This document shows positions 51,201 through 62,942 of a stretch of DNA of 64,000 nt, one piece after another. Positions within the stretch are counted from its first letter, which is position 1, and each line of letters opens with the position of its first letter. A program made the translations under genes and the position numbers. This DNA comes from Casuarina equisetifolia (Eukaryota; Streptophyta; Magnoliopsida; Fagales; Casuarinaceae): assembly GCA_028551475.1 (NCBI GenBank), contig CM052359.1, positions 13,579,583 through 13,643,582 of the forward strand, read 5' to 3'. The notes beneath the pieces were generated by a model that made no database searches, had not been told where the DNA came from, and saw only the letters and a list, made by a program, of their open reading frames with translations.

Positions 51201-51250
51201 GTGGATCAGGATCCTCCAAGACAGCTGCTTCCGGATGGGCAGCTTTTTGA
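48246..51250 (+). CDS. NECAP: NECAP-like adaptin-ear-binding coat-associated protein
   Basis: NECAPs bind AP-2 and help assemble clathrin coats in endocytosis. The exons are 48246-48764, 49502-49792 and 51182-51250, all phase 0, giving 292 residues. Residues about 17-165 form the PH-like NECAP domain (DUF1681): LLVVREVSVYKIPPRP, YKCGEWLQSDKIWSGRLRV, then EDPASGDLFAAC and the FVGLGFAERNEAFDFNVAL core. The tail is Pro/Ser-rich (LAPPPSGAGK, PLPPPPND), and the protein ends SGWAAF, a WxxF-type motif that binds adaptin ears. An ATG in a longer upstream frame at 48075 was passed over because family members start at MSFNQ-like sequence. Exon 1 is strongly GC-rich, unlike the other exons. Arabidopsis At1g03900, misnamed NAP4/ABCI18, belongs to this family. 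Confidence 0.95.
49071..49305. repeat. Tandem duplication, 120-bp unit, in NECAP intron 1
   Basis: Two copies begin with TTTTGCAACATT at 49071 and 49191. Both carry GGAGATNCTGAA, GGTTGTGCAGAGATTCTGAG and TGTTTGTCTTC. The B-box-like GAGTTCGATTTTGG in the first suggests a SINE origin. Confidence 0.8.
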
Positions 51251-52531
51251 TTGTGTGAGCAATTATTAACTGTGATTGAGATCTTGTTTGATGTTTGCTT
51301 CAGAAGAAGTATTTTGGGGGGGAAAAAGAAAAAGAACAAAGAAACAAGAAAAAGTAGAAAGCACGAGGTACCTAATTCTTCCATATATGGAAAATAATGC
51401 TTCCTGGAAATATATCTCTGTCTCTTGTCCTGCTTGAACTTTTGAGTTCTTAACTTTATACTATACAAATTTATTTTTTCTTTTATGTGGTGTGAAGACT
51501 GAAATGCGTTATGGATATGTGGACGAACTATTGGTGATCTTATAGCTCAGACTGGTCAGCCACAGTCGAGCTTGCAAATATAACAAAATTGACAATAGCA
51601 GGGTTTGTTAGAATTTTTGGGTTTTGTTAACAAAGATTTTGACCTTTTTTTTTTTCTCTCTCTCTCTCTCTCTCTCTTTAAAGCCGGCTTGTAGTTAGTG
51701 GCCAGTAGCTTAGTGGCTGCCTAGGACTTAAAAAAGTCTTGAGTTCGTCGTCACATATCCTTAAATTTTTATTTTTTTCTTAAGAAAAAGAGAGCACGAT
51801 AAAAATTAAATAATACAGAATATATACTGTTAAACCATAAAGATGAACAATGCTTTTAATGAGGCACAATTCTCGAATCATTAAAAAATGACCAGATGGG
51901 ATAAACCCCTAGCAAGTATTTGAATCGAATTCTTATAAAATATGTGACCCTAACCCACCTTTCAATTTTTGATGTTTAACAGCAACCCTTGTTCAATTTG
52001 ATGCAAATCTGCAATTCAGTTCTCAGAGTTTGCGGTTGCTGCTAATGAGTTGGTCTTTTTGGTATAGAATTCTAGAAATGGCAAATTCCAAAACAAGAAC
52101 CCTGCAGATTACAATCTACTCTGACAAAATTGTGTATATCTGTTAGGACGAGATAGAAAGACATCTCAATACAAAGTATATACAACATGGAACCAATATC
52201 GTACCTCCCTTTCTTATTATAATCATGTCAATTGAGAAAGAAAATCTAAATGTCTTAAATTTGATGGATAAATTTTTAAATGTTTCAAACAAAAAAGCAC
52301 TTTACAGTCTACACGCTAATACTCTAGTAATTAACTATTAGTCTTTGAGCAACTGGATTTTAGGTTCGACATTTTGTGCCTCCAAACTTTTTTTCTTAAT
52401 AAAAAAAATTACTACAATTTTGTACTGCACAGCAAAAGGTTGTTCGGTGTGGTTTGAATGAGAAAGTGCCAAAATTGGAGGAATCAAAGTGATGACCTTC
52501 GAAAAGAACTAAAGGGCTAGTGAGACTGTTA
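51251..52531. other. Region between convergent NECAP and CSB genes
   Basis: The two genes converge here, so both 3' UTRs should lie in this stretch. It holds a (TC)n run at 51656-51678 and SINE-like relics near 51,690-51,760 and 52,330-52,380. Confidence 0.5.
51680..51775 (+). repeat. SINE-like relic
   Basis: TAGCTTAGTGG (51706-51716) matches the polymerase III A-box consensus. A B-box-like GAGTTCGTCGTC starts at 51741, and the sequence then runs into a T-rich tail. It resembles the relic in NAC intron 2. No clear target-site duplication. Confidence 0.45.
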
Positions 52532-55500
52532 CTATATATATTCTGGCTTTAAAACCCAACGCGATTCATTCAGGTCTTTCTCGAGCGTTGCTATTTCCTT
52601 CAAAAGATTCTTAAACAATGGCAGATCCTCCGAAGGTATCCTCTCTTTAAAGTGCTGCACTATGCTGGCTGAAGTGGTTCTTCCATCACTTTGTTGGATA
52701 AATGTACAGATTTGACGGATCAACACTTCAGGTTGCACCCTCGCTCCGTTCTTTGATGATCTTGAAGGTCCAGCCTCAGTGGCTCTTCCATGGCTACGAG
52801 AACTTGAAACCAACTGATGATCAAGTCCGGCAACAACTGCTCTTTCTTGGTTACTTCGAATTCTGGCTAATAGTTCAGACGATGACAGTGCCTTCCCAGC
52901 AGATGCTCCAGCTACAATTCCATTCGTGCTGCTAGTTCCATTGCTGTATGATCCATTTTGCGATTTAGAATTATTTGTCAACTGGGAATTCACGGTTGAA
53001 CCAAACTTCTGACGGACACAGGATGGTGCACCAGCCGTCCCTGATTTCCCAGTCCATGTTGGGACCGATATACTGTCGCGGCTACGGACAACTCGTGACT
53101 GCCGCAATGCTTCTGCGGCTCTTTGTGCAACTTGGGAGGCTTTTTCCTCAAGCCTCAGCTTCTCCTCATCATGGGCGTTCATGATTGCATCATGGTTCAT
53201 GGCGCTCTGTAGATGAAAAAAAACACCACGTGAGAGTTACAAGAGAACTTATAATGGAAACAAAACAATTTAGATAATAATACTATTTAATGAACAAACC
53301 AAATTCGAAAAAAAAAATAAAAAAAACTTACATGTATCCCTTGGGCATCGAAAAGACTTCTCAAAACGCTTGTTTCTTCATCTGCACCACCATCACTGTG
53401 ATCAGCCTTTTCTTTTTCTTTCCCTTTACTACTCAAAGTTGCAATCTCTGATCTGTTGACTCTTTCAGCTGCAACCTCATCAGCGTGTTGCACAGAAGCG
53501 TTAAGAGGTTTGTGCTTATCATTCTGAGCGCCAACAACAGTGACATCTTCAGAAAGTTGACCGAAAATATTTGATGTTTCAGTTGACCCACTCTCTCCAT
53601 CATCATTCAGCGTGAAAAGATCCTTCATATCCCGAGCTCTAAAGAACCTTCTCTGCTGTGGGTTCTTTAAAATCTTGTTAGTGAGAAAATGTTTGTAAAT
53701 CTGCCGGTGGTACACCTTCTCCTCTATGGTTCCACGATTGATCAATCTATACACTGTTACATCCCGTTTCTGACCAATACGCCAAGCACGCTCCCTTGCC
53801 TGTTAAACAAAAATGTTACCCCTGATGTACCAAGGTGTCTATTCACAATGAAGCAAACATTTTAACTCAAGAATTAGTTTCAATTCTGCCCGAAACTGAG
53901 GTAACTTTTCAAAGGAAATTATGTGGGACTTCTAATTTTGGGAGTTTTAACCCAATTACACAGATTCTTAATATTTCATGAACTAGAGAATGTTAGGATG
54001 ATGGAAAACTTAAAAAGCCAAAGGTAAGTTATAATCAAATGACTTTTAAAGAAGTGTATGAATGAACTGGGGACATGGGGAAGAAGGAAGAATCAACCAA
54101 AAGAAATACCTGCATGTCAGTTGAAGGGTTCCAGTCAGGGTCATAGATGATCACACGGTCGGCACCAGTTAGATTTGTTCCCAAACCACCAACTCTGGTA
54201 GTTAAAATGAAGATAAAGATGTCATCTGAGTTATTAAATTCATCTATTAAGGCCATTCTCTGTTTTATGGGAGTAAGACCATCCATTCTCCTGTAGCTGT
54301 ATCCACCACTTATCAAAAAATTCTCAAGAATATCTAGCATTTGTTGGGTTTGTGTAAAAAGAAGAACTCGATGGCCTTGTTCCTTCCAAACCTTAAGCAC
54401 TTGTTCAACAACCTTCATCTTTCCACTGCGTTCTGGATTCCCATAGTCTGGATTATGGCAGGAATGTTCCCTCTCAAGCAGATCAGGGTGGTTGCAAATC
54501 TTTCGCATCACATCAATTCCATAAAGCGAATTTCTGTTGCCATCTAAAATCTGTTCCACTTCTGTGCTAGCAAGAAAAGCCCTATAGACAGATCGTTGAT
54601 CTGCAGTGAGGCTGCAAAAGAGGACATGTTCAGTCTTCTTTGTAAGATGGGCATTCACGTCACCTTTCATACGACGTAGTAGATAAGGCATGATCAAGTC
54701 ACGCAAGACCACAGCACACCTGCACAGTACAAAAAAATTGAGACTTCAAAATACTGCAGAAGAAAATTTTGAAAATGAGAAATTTGAAGGAATTCCTTTT
54801 TGCTAAGGTTGTCAAGAAACCCATAAAACTAAAAATCGTGAATCATCCAAAGCTGATTGGGTGAACAATGAAGTCATTCCTCATGCCTACAATCTCTCAC
54901 TCCTCAGCCAGAGAAGCTTTCAACATTCAAGATGTGACAAGCCAGATTTTAATCTTTTGGCTGAAATTCTTTTCTCGGGTACTCAAAGCAAGTTAACATA
55001 CTTAAAAGTTAAAAAATAAGCCAAACCCTTCTAAACAAGTTTAAAGATATCACGTAGGCACCTATAAGCTGTAGATACTTGCAATGGTGAAGCATTAGCA
55101 TAACCACCAACTGATATGGGGACTGCAAACTCTGCCTCAAATACAGGCAAGACACCTAATTTCCCAGGGAAAACAAAATCAAATAAAGACCACAGTTCAG
55201 TCAGCTTGTTCTGAATTGGAGCACCAGTCATTATTATGCGATGAACTGTCTGCAGCTGCTTGCAGATTAATGTAATCTCAGCATTTGGATTCCGAATTCG
55301 ATGTCCTTCATCTAGAACTGCATAACCCCATTCAATATCGAGCAATTTTTCACCTAATATACGAAGTTGCTCATAAGTGGTGATAAGCAACCCAGATTCA
55401 GATCTCAAGACTCGATTTATCAGGGAGTCCCATTTTCTGCTGGTCCTAGATGAGATGTATCCCTCATTTCCACTGTCAGATAAAGCTTCACTTTCATTAT

Positions 55501-58214
55501 CACTATCATTGGATTTGGCACACTTCTTTCTATTACCAGGTTCTTGAGCAGAATCATGCAGTATCTCAACATGAAAGCTAGGGTGCCATTTTCGTGCTTC
55601 CCTTTTCCACTGTCGCAATAATGTAACGGGGCATACAACAATGCTAGGTTTGTACATATTACTGAAATGCAGTGCACCAAGAAAAGATAAGACTTGGATA
55701 GTCTTGCCAAGACCCATCTCATCTCCAATAATCCCACCTGCTCTTTGGCAGTGCAATTCCCATAACCACTGTACGCCCACTTTTTGATAGTCAAAAAGTG
55801 CACAGAATATGCATTCTGGTATTTTCAGCCCACCTTCAAGCGTTACATAAGGAGATTCATCATCATCCATGTCTTCAACACCCTCGGGCTTTTCATCTTC
55901 ACAACTGGAGCTTACTACATCCCTTGCATCCTCTGCAAGAAAGATAGCAGAGGTGTGTATGAGGGTAAACACTTCAATGCAAGACACAAGAAAATGCACA
56001 AAATAAATTTAAAATTCATAATAACTACTTCCCAGCTCTGATAAAACTTGTCAGACTAAAAATAAATAATTTTTCTCTCATTGTCAGATGCTTGCCATCT
56101 AATAGTAATTGAAATATAAGGTCAACAACAAATGCGATGCGAGTATGGTTGGGTTAATATTTTAAGAGTACAATTGAAATGAGAGAAGGAAACTAAATAC
56201 TAGAATACAAAGATATGCACTCACATTTTTTAGCTGCTTCCCAACCTGAAATTTTGCTTCGACATGAAAATAATATTAAAAAGAAGCACGTTTGATCATT
56301 CCCAGTGTTTCAAAATTTTGTAAGAAACAGTAAAATTTGAGATCAGGTGCCTAAAACAAATGATCATAAGATATGTGAAAGAGAACATAGAAGCCATGCA
56401 GGCTACTTTTATATCCAAGATATGGTGAAAGACCGACAAGCCAAATGATATAGTTCTTCTACCTAGCCAAGGTCCAAGATAAAGAAACTACCTTACACTT
56501 AAATGCTAACAATTTTCTGATACCAACAGCCCCTCAACTAACTCGTAATAAAAAGTTACACCACCTCTAACAGAAGCTAAACTGGAACAGGGCTAGATGA
56601 AAAATATAACAAAAATTGTTAGAAACCGAGTAACAATGCATCAGTTTGCACACATAAATTAAACATAATGATTGTCAGCCAACAATACAACCAGAGAATC
56701 GCCTAATACTTAAAGCAAGAGGAGTATTGAACATACCACTTTCTTCCAAATTCTTTTCCTCACGAGAAATGAGCTTTATCCATTTCCTGTCAGGCAAAGG
56801 CCGCTTGCTTTTCTTTTTTCTTTTAGAGTCTTTAACAGTTTCTTGCTCTCTTTCTGGGGAGAGAGGAAGTTTTATAGGTGTTTTGAGCCTTTGAAAAGGA
56901 TGAGTGGGTGCATCAAGCTTTGGCAAAGCTCCTGGATCAAGGAGCTTTGTAGTTGGACGAGCTTGTTTAGCCTCAGACATCGACCGTACAGCTTTTGCAA
57001 CACTTGTAGCAAAAAGATCATTGCTTTCGTCTCCTTTCTCAGTTGCATTGTGCTGATTCGATGACCCTGGTTGTTGAATGCAACGCTCAAAGCCCTTGAG
57101 CTTATGAAATGGAGTTAAAATTCCTTTCCGAATAAATTCATCCCTTTCCTGAAACATAAACATTGTAATTAGTCGTTACCGTTCCCCCCCCCCCCCCCCC
57201 CCCTTTTTTTTTTCTTTTTTGGGAATTATCAACCAATTTTGTATCATTGAAAACAATTGTTACTACTCTATTATCATCTTCTCATCAACACTGCCACAAG
57301 TCTCACCAGAGCTGCTAACTGGAATTTTAAGACTATGCTCAACTTACTGTTTCAACAAAGCCGGCTGATGCTGCATCCAAAATTGCATCAAAGCCAGCAT
57401 CCTCCTCATATGAGACTATTTTCTTTCTCTTTTCTACCTTTTTTCCTGGTTTGTGAATGTCTTTTAACTTTCTCTTGTGTCTTGGCTCTTCCTTGACCAG
57501 ATCTCGTAACACATTATCCTGTTCAACACTTTTAGAAAAGTTTCCCTTGTGCAAATCTGATAGTTCTTCCCGGAGTTGAGCCCTGGTTTTCTTGAGGCTT
57601 CTTAGCCGATCAGCAGCCAATGCCTGCTGAAGGTTTTGGTTATTTTCTTGATTTCCGAGCTTCTCACTGTCATTGCCATCATTTTCACCAGTCCTCACCT
57701 GCTCGACAGTGGAGGCAACAGCATCTATTTCAAACTCTACTGCCCTCAATTTATGGACAAGTTTCGCTTTGCTGAAGGATGACGTGTCAATACTTCCCGA
57801 CTCGTCACAAGGTTCCTCCTCCGTGCTCCCTCCACCTTCACCACCATTCTCTACATTCCTTGTTGCCTGCAATTTAAGCACCGATATTGTCAGATTCCTC
57901 AATTTCAACGGACTAAGTCGAACTTTCCACCTAAAGTCCATACTAGATTCATGTACAAACATTCCTTAAGCCCCAACAAATATCATTTTCAAGTACTTAA
58001 GCAGCTATGACCAAGTTCAGTTAATCAAACTCAGAATAACAACACTAACAAGAATAAATTTCTACGTGATCATCGTGTTTCCAAAGGCTCTAACTAAACA
58101 CATTAAACAGAGTCCGGGCAATACCTCTGCTAGTATGTCACGCTCGATATCTTCGGGATTCGCCGAGGTTATCCCCAAACTACTAAGCAAAACTCTCTCA
58201 TCGTCTTCCTCCAT
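52532..58214 (-). CDS. CHR8: CSB/ERCC6 homologue, SWI2/SNF2 ATPase (CHROMATIN REMODELING 8)
   Basis: CSB recognises RNA polymerase II stalled at damage and starts transcription-coupled nucleotide excision repair. Seven exons close in frame to 1,214 residues (Arabidopsis CHR8 about 1,190): 58214-58125, 57866-57348, 57148-56737, 55932-55062, 54719-54110, 53799-53332 and 53206-52532. The N-terminus [22 protein letters not shown] is typical of plant CSB. A coiled-coil and Lys-rich region follows, then the ATPase core: GDEMGLGKT near 410-418, the Walker B variant DEGH at 548-551, TGAPIQN near 576-582, and helicase C-terminal lobe motifs ([48 protein letters not shown]). The C-terminus ([24 protein letters not shown]) is the ubiquitin-binding winged-helix end. 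A 5' leader intron ending just upstream is likely. No lesion was seen. Confidence 0.96.
57184..57203. repeat. Poly-C run next to poly-T in CSB intron 2
   Basis: About 20 C bases followed directly by T-rich sequence, between exons 2 and 3 of the CSB gene. It is a G run on the transcribed strand. Confidence 0.95.
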
Positions 58215-59879
58215 AGAAATAGCATCGGCAGGTCCGCCGCTCCAGTCACATGAGCCCACCTACCAAGCAAAGACATCACGTTCATAAGATTCTGGCCAAA
58301 TTTACTAACAAATTTTTCTTCTTTACTTTCGTGCATTTACTACTTCATCGACTATAGTCTTAGAATCATGCCCTCGAAACAAAGCACACAAATGCAATCA
58401 ACAAACAACCCGATTCGTAAATTACAACGAATCCTCCTCAAGAAAAACACCGCTGAAAACCAATTTCTACAGCGAAATTTCCAGAACGTACCGGGGAAGC
58501 CCCAGAAAATTGAGAATTCAATCTCCACAGAACCCTTGACTCGAGGAGTCGACGACGCTCTGGCGCTTTTTCGGGCTTCGGCTATTTATTGGGTATACTA
58601 TATACATTGCCTAGAAAATCAAGGTCGACGGGTTGCCTCCTAATCCGCCATTAAACAAAAAGGCCAAGAACATATTAATAAAAATTCCTATTTGTCACCA
58701 TAAATGTTTTTTGAAACTACGGATATGGAAGTCTAGTCCCCCGTCACTAACAAATAACATCACTTTTATTTTCTGTTTATTTATTCGTGGACAATATTTT
58801 ACATTGAAAGTGTTTTATTATGCTATTAAGTCTCGCATAAAAAAAATTATAAATAAATGAGTTTTTTAACTTAATGGTTTAAAATTTAAAATTATATATT
58901 AATTATTTTCTATAATTTCTTTCATATTGTCTCCAATACTAATTAAGATTAGTTAAGAGAATTAAAATTGTAGATATTTATTTCTATCTCAAAATAATAT
59001 ATGTATCTTATGTATCAAGTTAATGTATTTTTTTCTATTAATAATTAATTTTAAAAAAGAATAAAATATTTCTCCTGATATAGTGTTAGAATTAAAAATT
59101 AAGTATTAAACTTACTATCTACAAACTAAATATAAAGTAAAATGTTGAATTAAAATGGAGTTGAGATTATACTGCTTATGTTGACTTAATATTCATCTCC
59201 TAGTGATTATCTTTTATTAATGATCCATTTAGGTGAAGATCGTACATTTTTAATAAAGAAGCTTAATACCATAAAGAAAAAGTATACTTATAATCATTTT
59301 TATTAGAAAGTATAAACTTTCATCATTTAAAATCAATCATTAAAAGAGATTAAAGAATTATTATTTTTAGTATATCTCATTAGTACAAACATAAAAAAAT
59401 CACAAAAACTTGACTTATATGTTATCATTCAATATAAATTTTGATATTCTATTAAAAACATTTAATTTTTGACTTTAAAACTTACTGCTAAAACAATAAA
59501 AATACTTAAACAGATGAGAAGTGTATGCCAAGGTAAGATCAACGATGAGAAAATATACAATTTTCAACCATTAGTAAATATAATATCTAACAAATTTGTG
59601 TTATAATACGCAATTTACCATTATATGTGGTGTGGTATCACAAATACTGGTTTTTGTCTAGCTGAGAAAGTCTTACCAACCGACGCAGAGTTCAACCGCT
59701 GAAAGCTTCTCCAGGTGACCCACACCGTTGGATGAGCTAACGTGGCTTCAGGAGTGTTCACATCCTGGCATTCTTATTGGCCAGTCCTTTTTCGCCCAAC
59801 AACAACACGCACCAACTTCTTGTCGGCTCCGAGCAGCTAATACAACGACAGGAGATTCGCCGATCGTCTTGAGCAGAAA
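58215..59879. promoter_or_regulatory. Divergent intergenic region between CSB and ABCI
   Basis: The two genes are transcribed away from each other, so their promoters must lie here. Next to CSB, minus-strand sequence TTGGTAG|GTGGGC looks like the acceptor of a leader intron, with a possible donor (GTACGT) near 58,494. The centre (58.65-59.6 kb) is very AT-rich. The last 200 bases are GC-richer and probably form the ABCI leader. No specific element was identified. Confidence 0.5.
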
Positions 59880-62800
59880 ATGGCGGGCAAAGAAGCTCCG
59901 AACCCGAGAGAAGGAGAAAAGAATGAGGATTCGAAGGGTATCAGAGTCTGCGGCATGCAATTCGAGTACCAGGGAGAGCCACCGCTCTTCGTCAACTTCA
60001 ACCTCGAGCTCCCGCACGGATCTCGATGCCTTCTCGTCGGTGCTAACGGATCTGGTAACGCCAAAACTACGTTTTGATTTCCTTGGAAAAGGTTTTCCTT
60101 GAGAAAGAAGAAAGCTTATTTTTGGCTTTGATTTATTTTGCCTGCCAAATAATTTTTTTATCAGAAAATAATCTGGCAGTAAAAAAAATTTAAGATATCC
60201 ATACTCAATGTTGAACTTTTTATGGATTTTTAGCACTTATCACTTTCTTCTGTAATATGCTGAGCGTGTTGGCGTATATGCGAAAGTGAGTGGTTATCGA
60301 TGTTGCAAGGGAGGATCGTTTCCGAAATTTCTCATTTTTCTCTTTTTAATTTTTTTTCTGTGATACTGAGGCAGTAGTCATGGTTTGTAGGGAAGACCAC
60401 TTTGCTGAAGATTCTTGCCGGAAAGCATATGGTGGGAGGAAGAGATGTGGTGCGTGTGCTGAATCGATCGGCTTTTCATGACACCCAGTTGGTTTGTAGT
60501 GGTGACTTAGCCTATTTGGGAGGATCTTGGAGCAAAACCATTGGCTCCGCTGTGAGTTCTTAGACTTTGACTTCTTAAGCCTTTTTTTTTTTTCTTTCCC
60601 CCTAAAGATGGTAAAAAATCATCTGCAGTTTCATTTATAGAAAATTAAAGTAAGGGATCAGTTGTACTTGGGTTGGAGTAACACTTGTGAAAGTTTAAAT
60701 GTTGGGAATCTTTTATCTGATTAATTGTGGTCCTCTGTTGATTGCTCTGTGTAAAAGCCATGCCCCTTGGATCTGATAGTTCATTTATGTTCTGTTATTA
60801 AGACCTGTCAAGTGTCAAGGACATGAATTGTATCAGATGCACAATTTATTGCACTTAACGTGGCATCAACGACGAAAATTAAACTCAAACTTGAAATTGA
60901 CATGCAGATGTCCATATCTATTCTTTTCTAACATATTTTTTCGTTAGCTATTTAAGATAGAGAAAGAAGGCTGTAGTCAGTGTCTTTGTTACTTAGGTTG
61001 GTAATAAGTCGATGGTAAGCCAGATGATGGGGACGATATTATTTTCCTTTCCATCGAATGTGGACATTCCTAAATTTTGGCTGGACAGATTGCTCTTTTT
61101 CAATTATATTTTCTTGGATTTTCAGGGAGTTACTTATAAAAACGTTCAAACATGTGGGCGCCCTTATGTGCATGCATGCACACCCAATACACTATGGTTA
61201 TGTGCAGTATGAAGAGTCCTAGCAGAGCATCTTGCTTGTAGATGTAATATGGCCAACAATTTAAGATTAAAAGCAAAACGTTATGCTATCGATACATTTT
61301 TCTTCTTCCTCCCTTGTCTGGGCAGATAATTAAATATTTATATGTATATACATGGTGAGTTATATTCTATAAGCTTATCTAATAGAAGACTCTCTTTCAA
61401 TAAGAATAGATCTCTTATTTCTCTTATATGGATGAGCCTCTAGGTCATTAGCCTTATTATGGGTACCATTACTGTGGGTTCTGGTTTGATTGCATACTCT
61501 AAACTCACTGGAAATATCTAAGAACAAACTCAATTGAGTGGTTATATCCTGTTTATCTTTTCCCCACAATAACATGCATTTTGCTTTCTTTAGACAAATC
61601 TTTCTGAACAAAAGTGTTTGCAAACATTCAGGGTGAGGTTCCACTTCAGGGTGATTTTTCTGCTGAACATATGATATTCGGAGGTGCGTGATAAAGTGCA
61701 CACAAGATTTTTCTACTGCTGAAAACTGCATTATAGATGTTGATCGATTATGAGTTGAACATTTCCACAAAATACTCAGCTGCTGTATTAAGTTTCTGTG
61801 TGCGTGCAAATATATTTAGATCTATAAGATTGATGAACCCTCCTTGGCATTCCCCTCTAAGTTTTCCTTTCCCATTGATACTAAGTAAAACTGAGGCGAC
61901 ACTGAGATGATCTCTTTTGGCAGTTGAGGGGATCGACCCAGTTAGGAGAGACAAGTTGATTGAGCTACTCGATATTGATCTGCATTGGCGAATGCATAAG
62001 GTGTCTGATGGGCAGAGGCGTCGAGTCCAAATCTGCATGGGACTTCTTCATCCTTTCAAGGTATTATGGGATTTGGAACTAGGGACTGAACGAGTTATAC
62101 AGAGTTGCAATGTTCTCAGTTCAATTTTTGTTCACCCTTGAAAGTAGCCGTGATGTTAATGCTTGCTTTTCTTCTTCCTTGAGAGTTTCAAACACTCGCT
62201 AGTTTCTCTCTCAGTTTTTCATTGAATTGTTGTGTCAGCAACTTCTAGATGTTCGTACATATGTTCAATGGCTTAATCATATTTCATTCAGGTCTGACGA
62301 CGGTGAATATTCAGGAAATCTCATAGCATTCTTACTTGGTACTTATTGAGCACCTATTTTATGGTGTACATCCACAGGTTCTTCTGTTGGATGAGGTTAC
62401 TGTGGACCTTGATGTTGTCGCAAGACTGGACTTACTCGAGTTCTTTAAGGAAGAATGTGATCAGGTTTTCACCTGCTATCCCTGTAATACCAATCAGATG
62501 CATTTGCACACTAGATTTCAAAGTATGGAAACACGTGACAGCCATATATTTGATAGCCACATCTAGATAATCGGTCATGGTTTAGATGTACTTATATTGA
62601 TCATAGCACATATATTTGGTCTTCTTTTCAATAATTTTGACATATTTGCTATAGAGAGGAGCCACAATAGTGTATGCAACACATATATTCGACGGACTAG
62701 AGACATGGGCAACACATTTGGCATACATTCAAGATGGAGAGTTGAGGAGGGCAGAGGAGTTATCACAGGTCAATGAACTGAAGAATTCAGCTAATCTGCT

Positions 62801-62942
62801 TTCACTGGTTGAGGCCTGGCTGCGTGCTGAATCCAAGAATGAGAAGAAGAAACCCATCAACCCTCCTGCTCAAAATCAGAAGAGCTCTCCTTTAAGTGCT
62901 TCCCCCTTTATGTCATCCCGGCACATGGCATACTACCGGTAA
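59880..62942 (+). CDS. ABCI20: Soluble ABC ATPase, ABCI19/20/21 clade
   Basis: A single nucleotide-binding domain without membrane segments, related to yeast CAF16. In Arabidopsis the ABCI19-21 proteins act together in cytokinin responses of seedlings. Six exons close in frame to 299 residues: 59880-60054, 60391-60551, 61632-61683, 61924-62060, 62378-62464 and 62655-62942. Walker A GANGSGKT is at 54-61. The signature is VSDGQ at 156-160 instead of LSGGQ, as is usual for this clade. Walker B is VLLLDEV at 176-182, and the switch histidine is in ATHIFDG (H214). The first donor splits the Walker A glycine codon. The end, SSRHMAYYR, is the conserved clade C-terminus. GRDVV and [15 protein letters not shown] favour ABCI20 over its sisters, from memory. 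No lesion was seen. Confidence 0.95.

Noticed and set aside
58066-58287. Plus-strand frame opposite CSB exon 1
   Set aside because: Antisense shadow of a clear exon.
59748-60236. 162-codon minus-strand frame
   Set aside because: Antisense of ABCI exon 1 and its leader, with no family resemblance.
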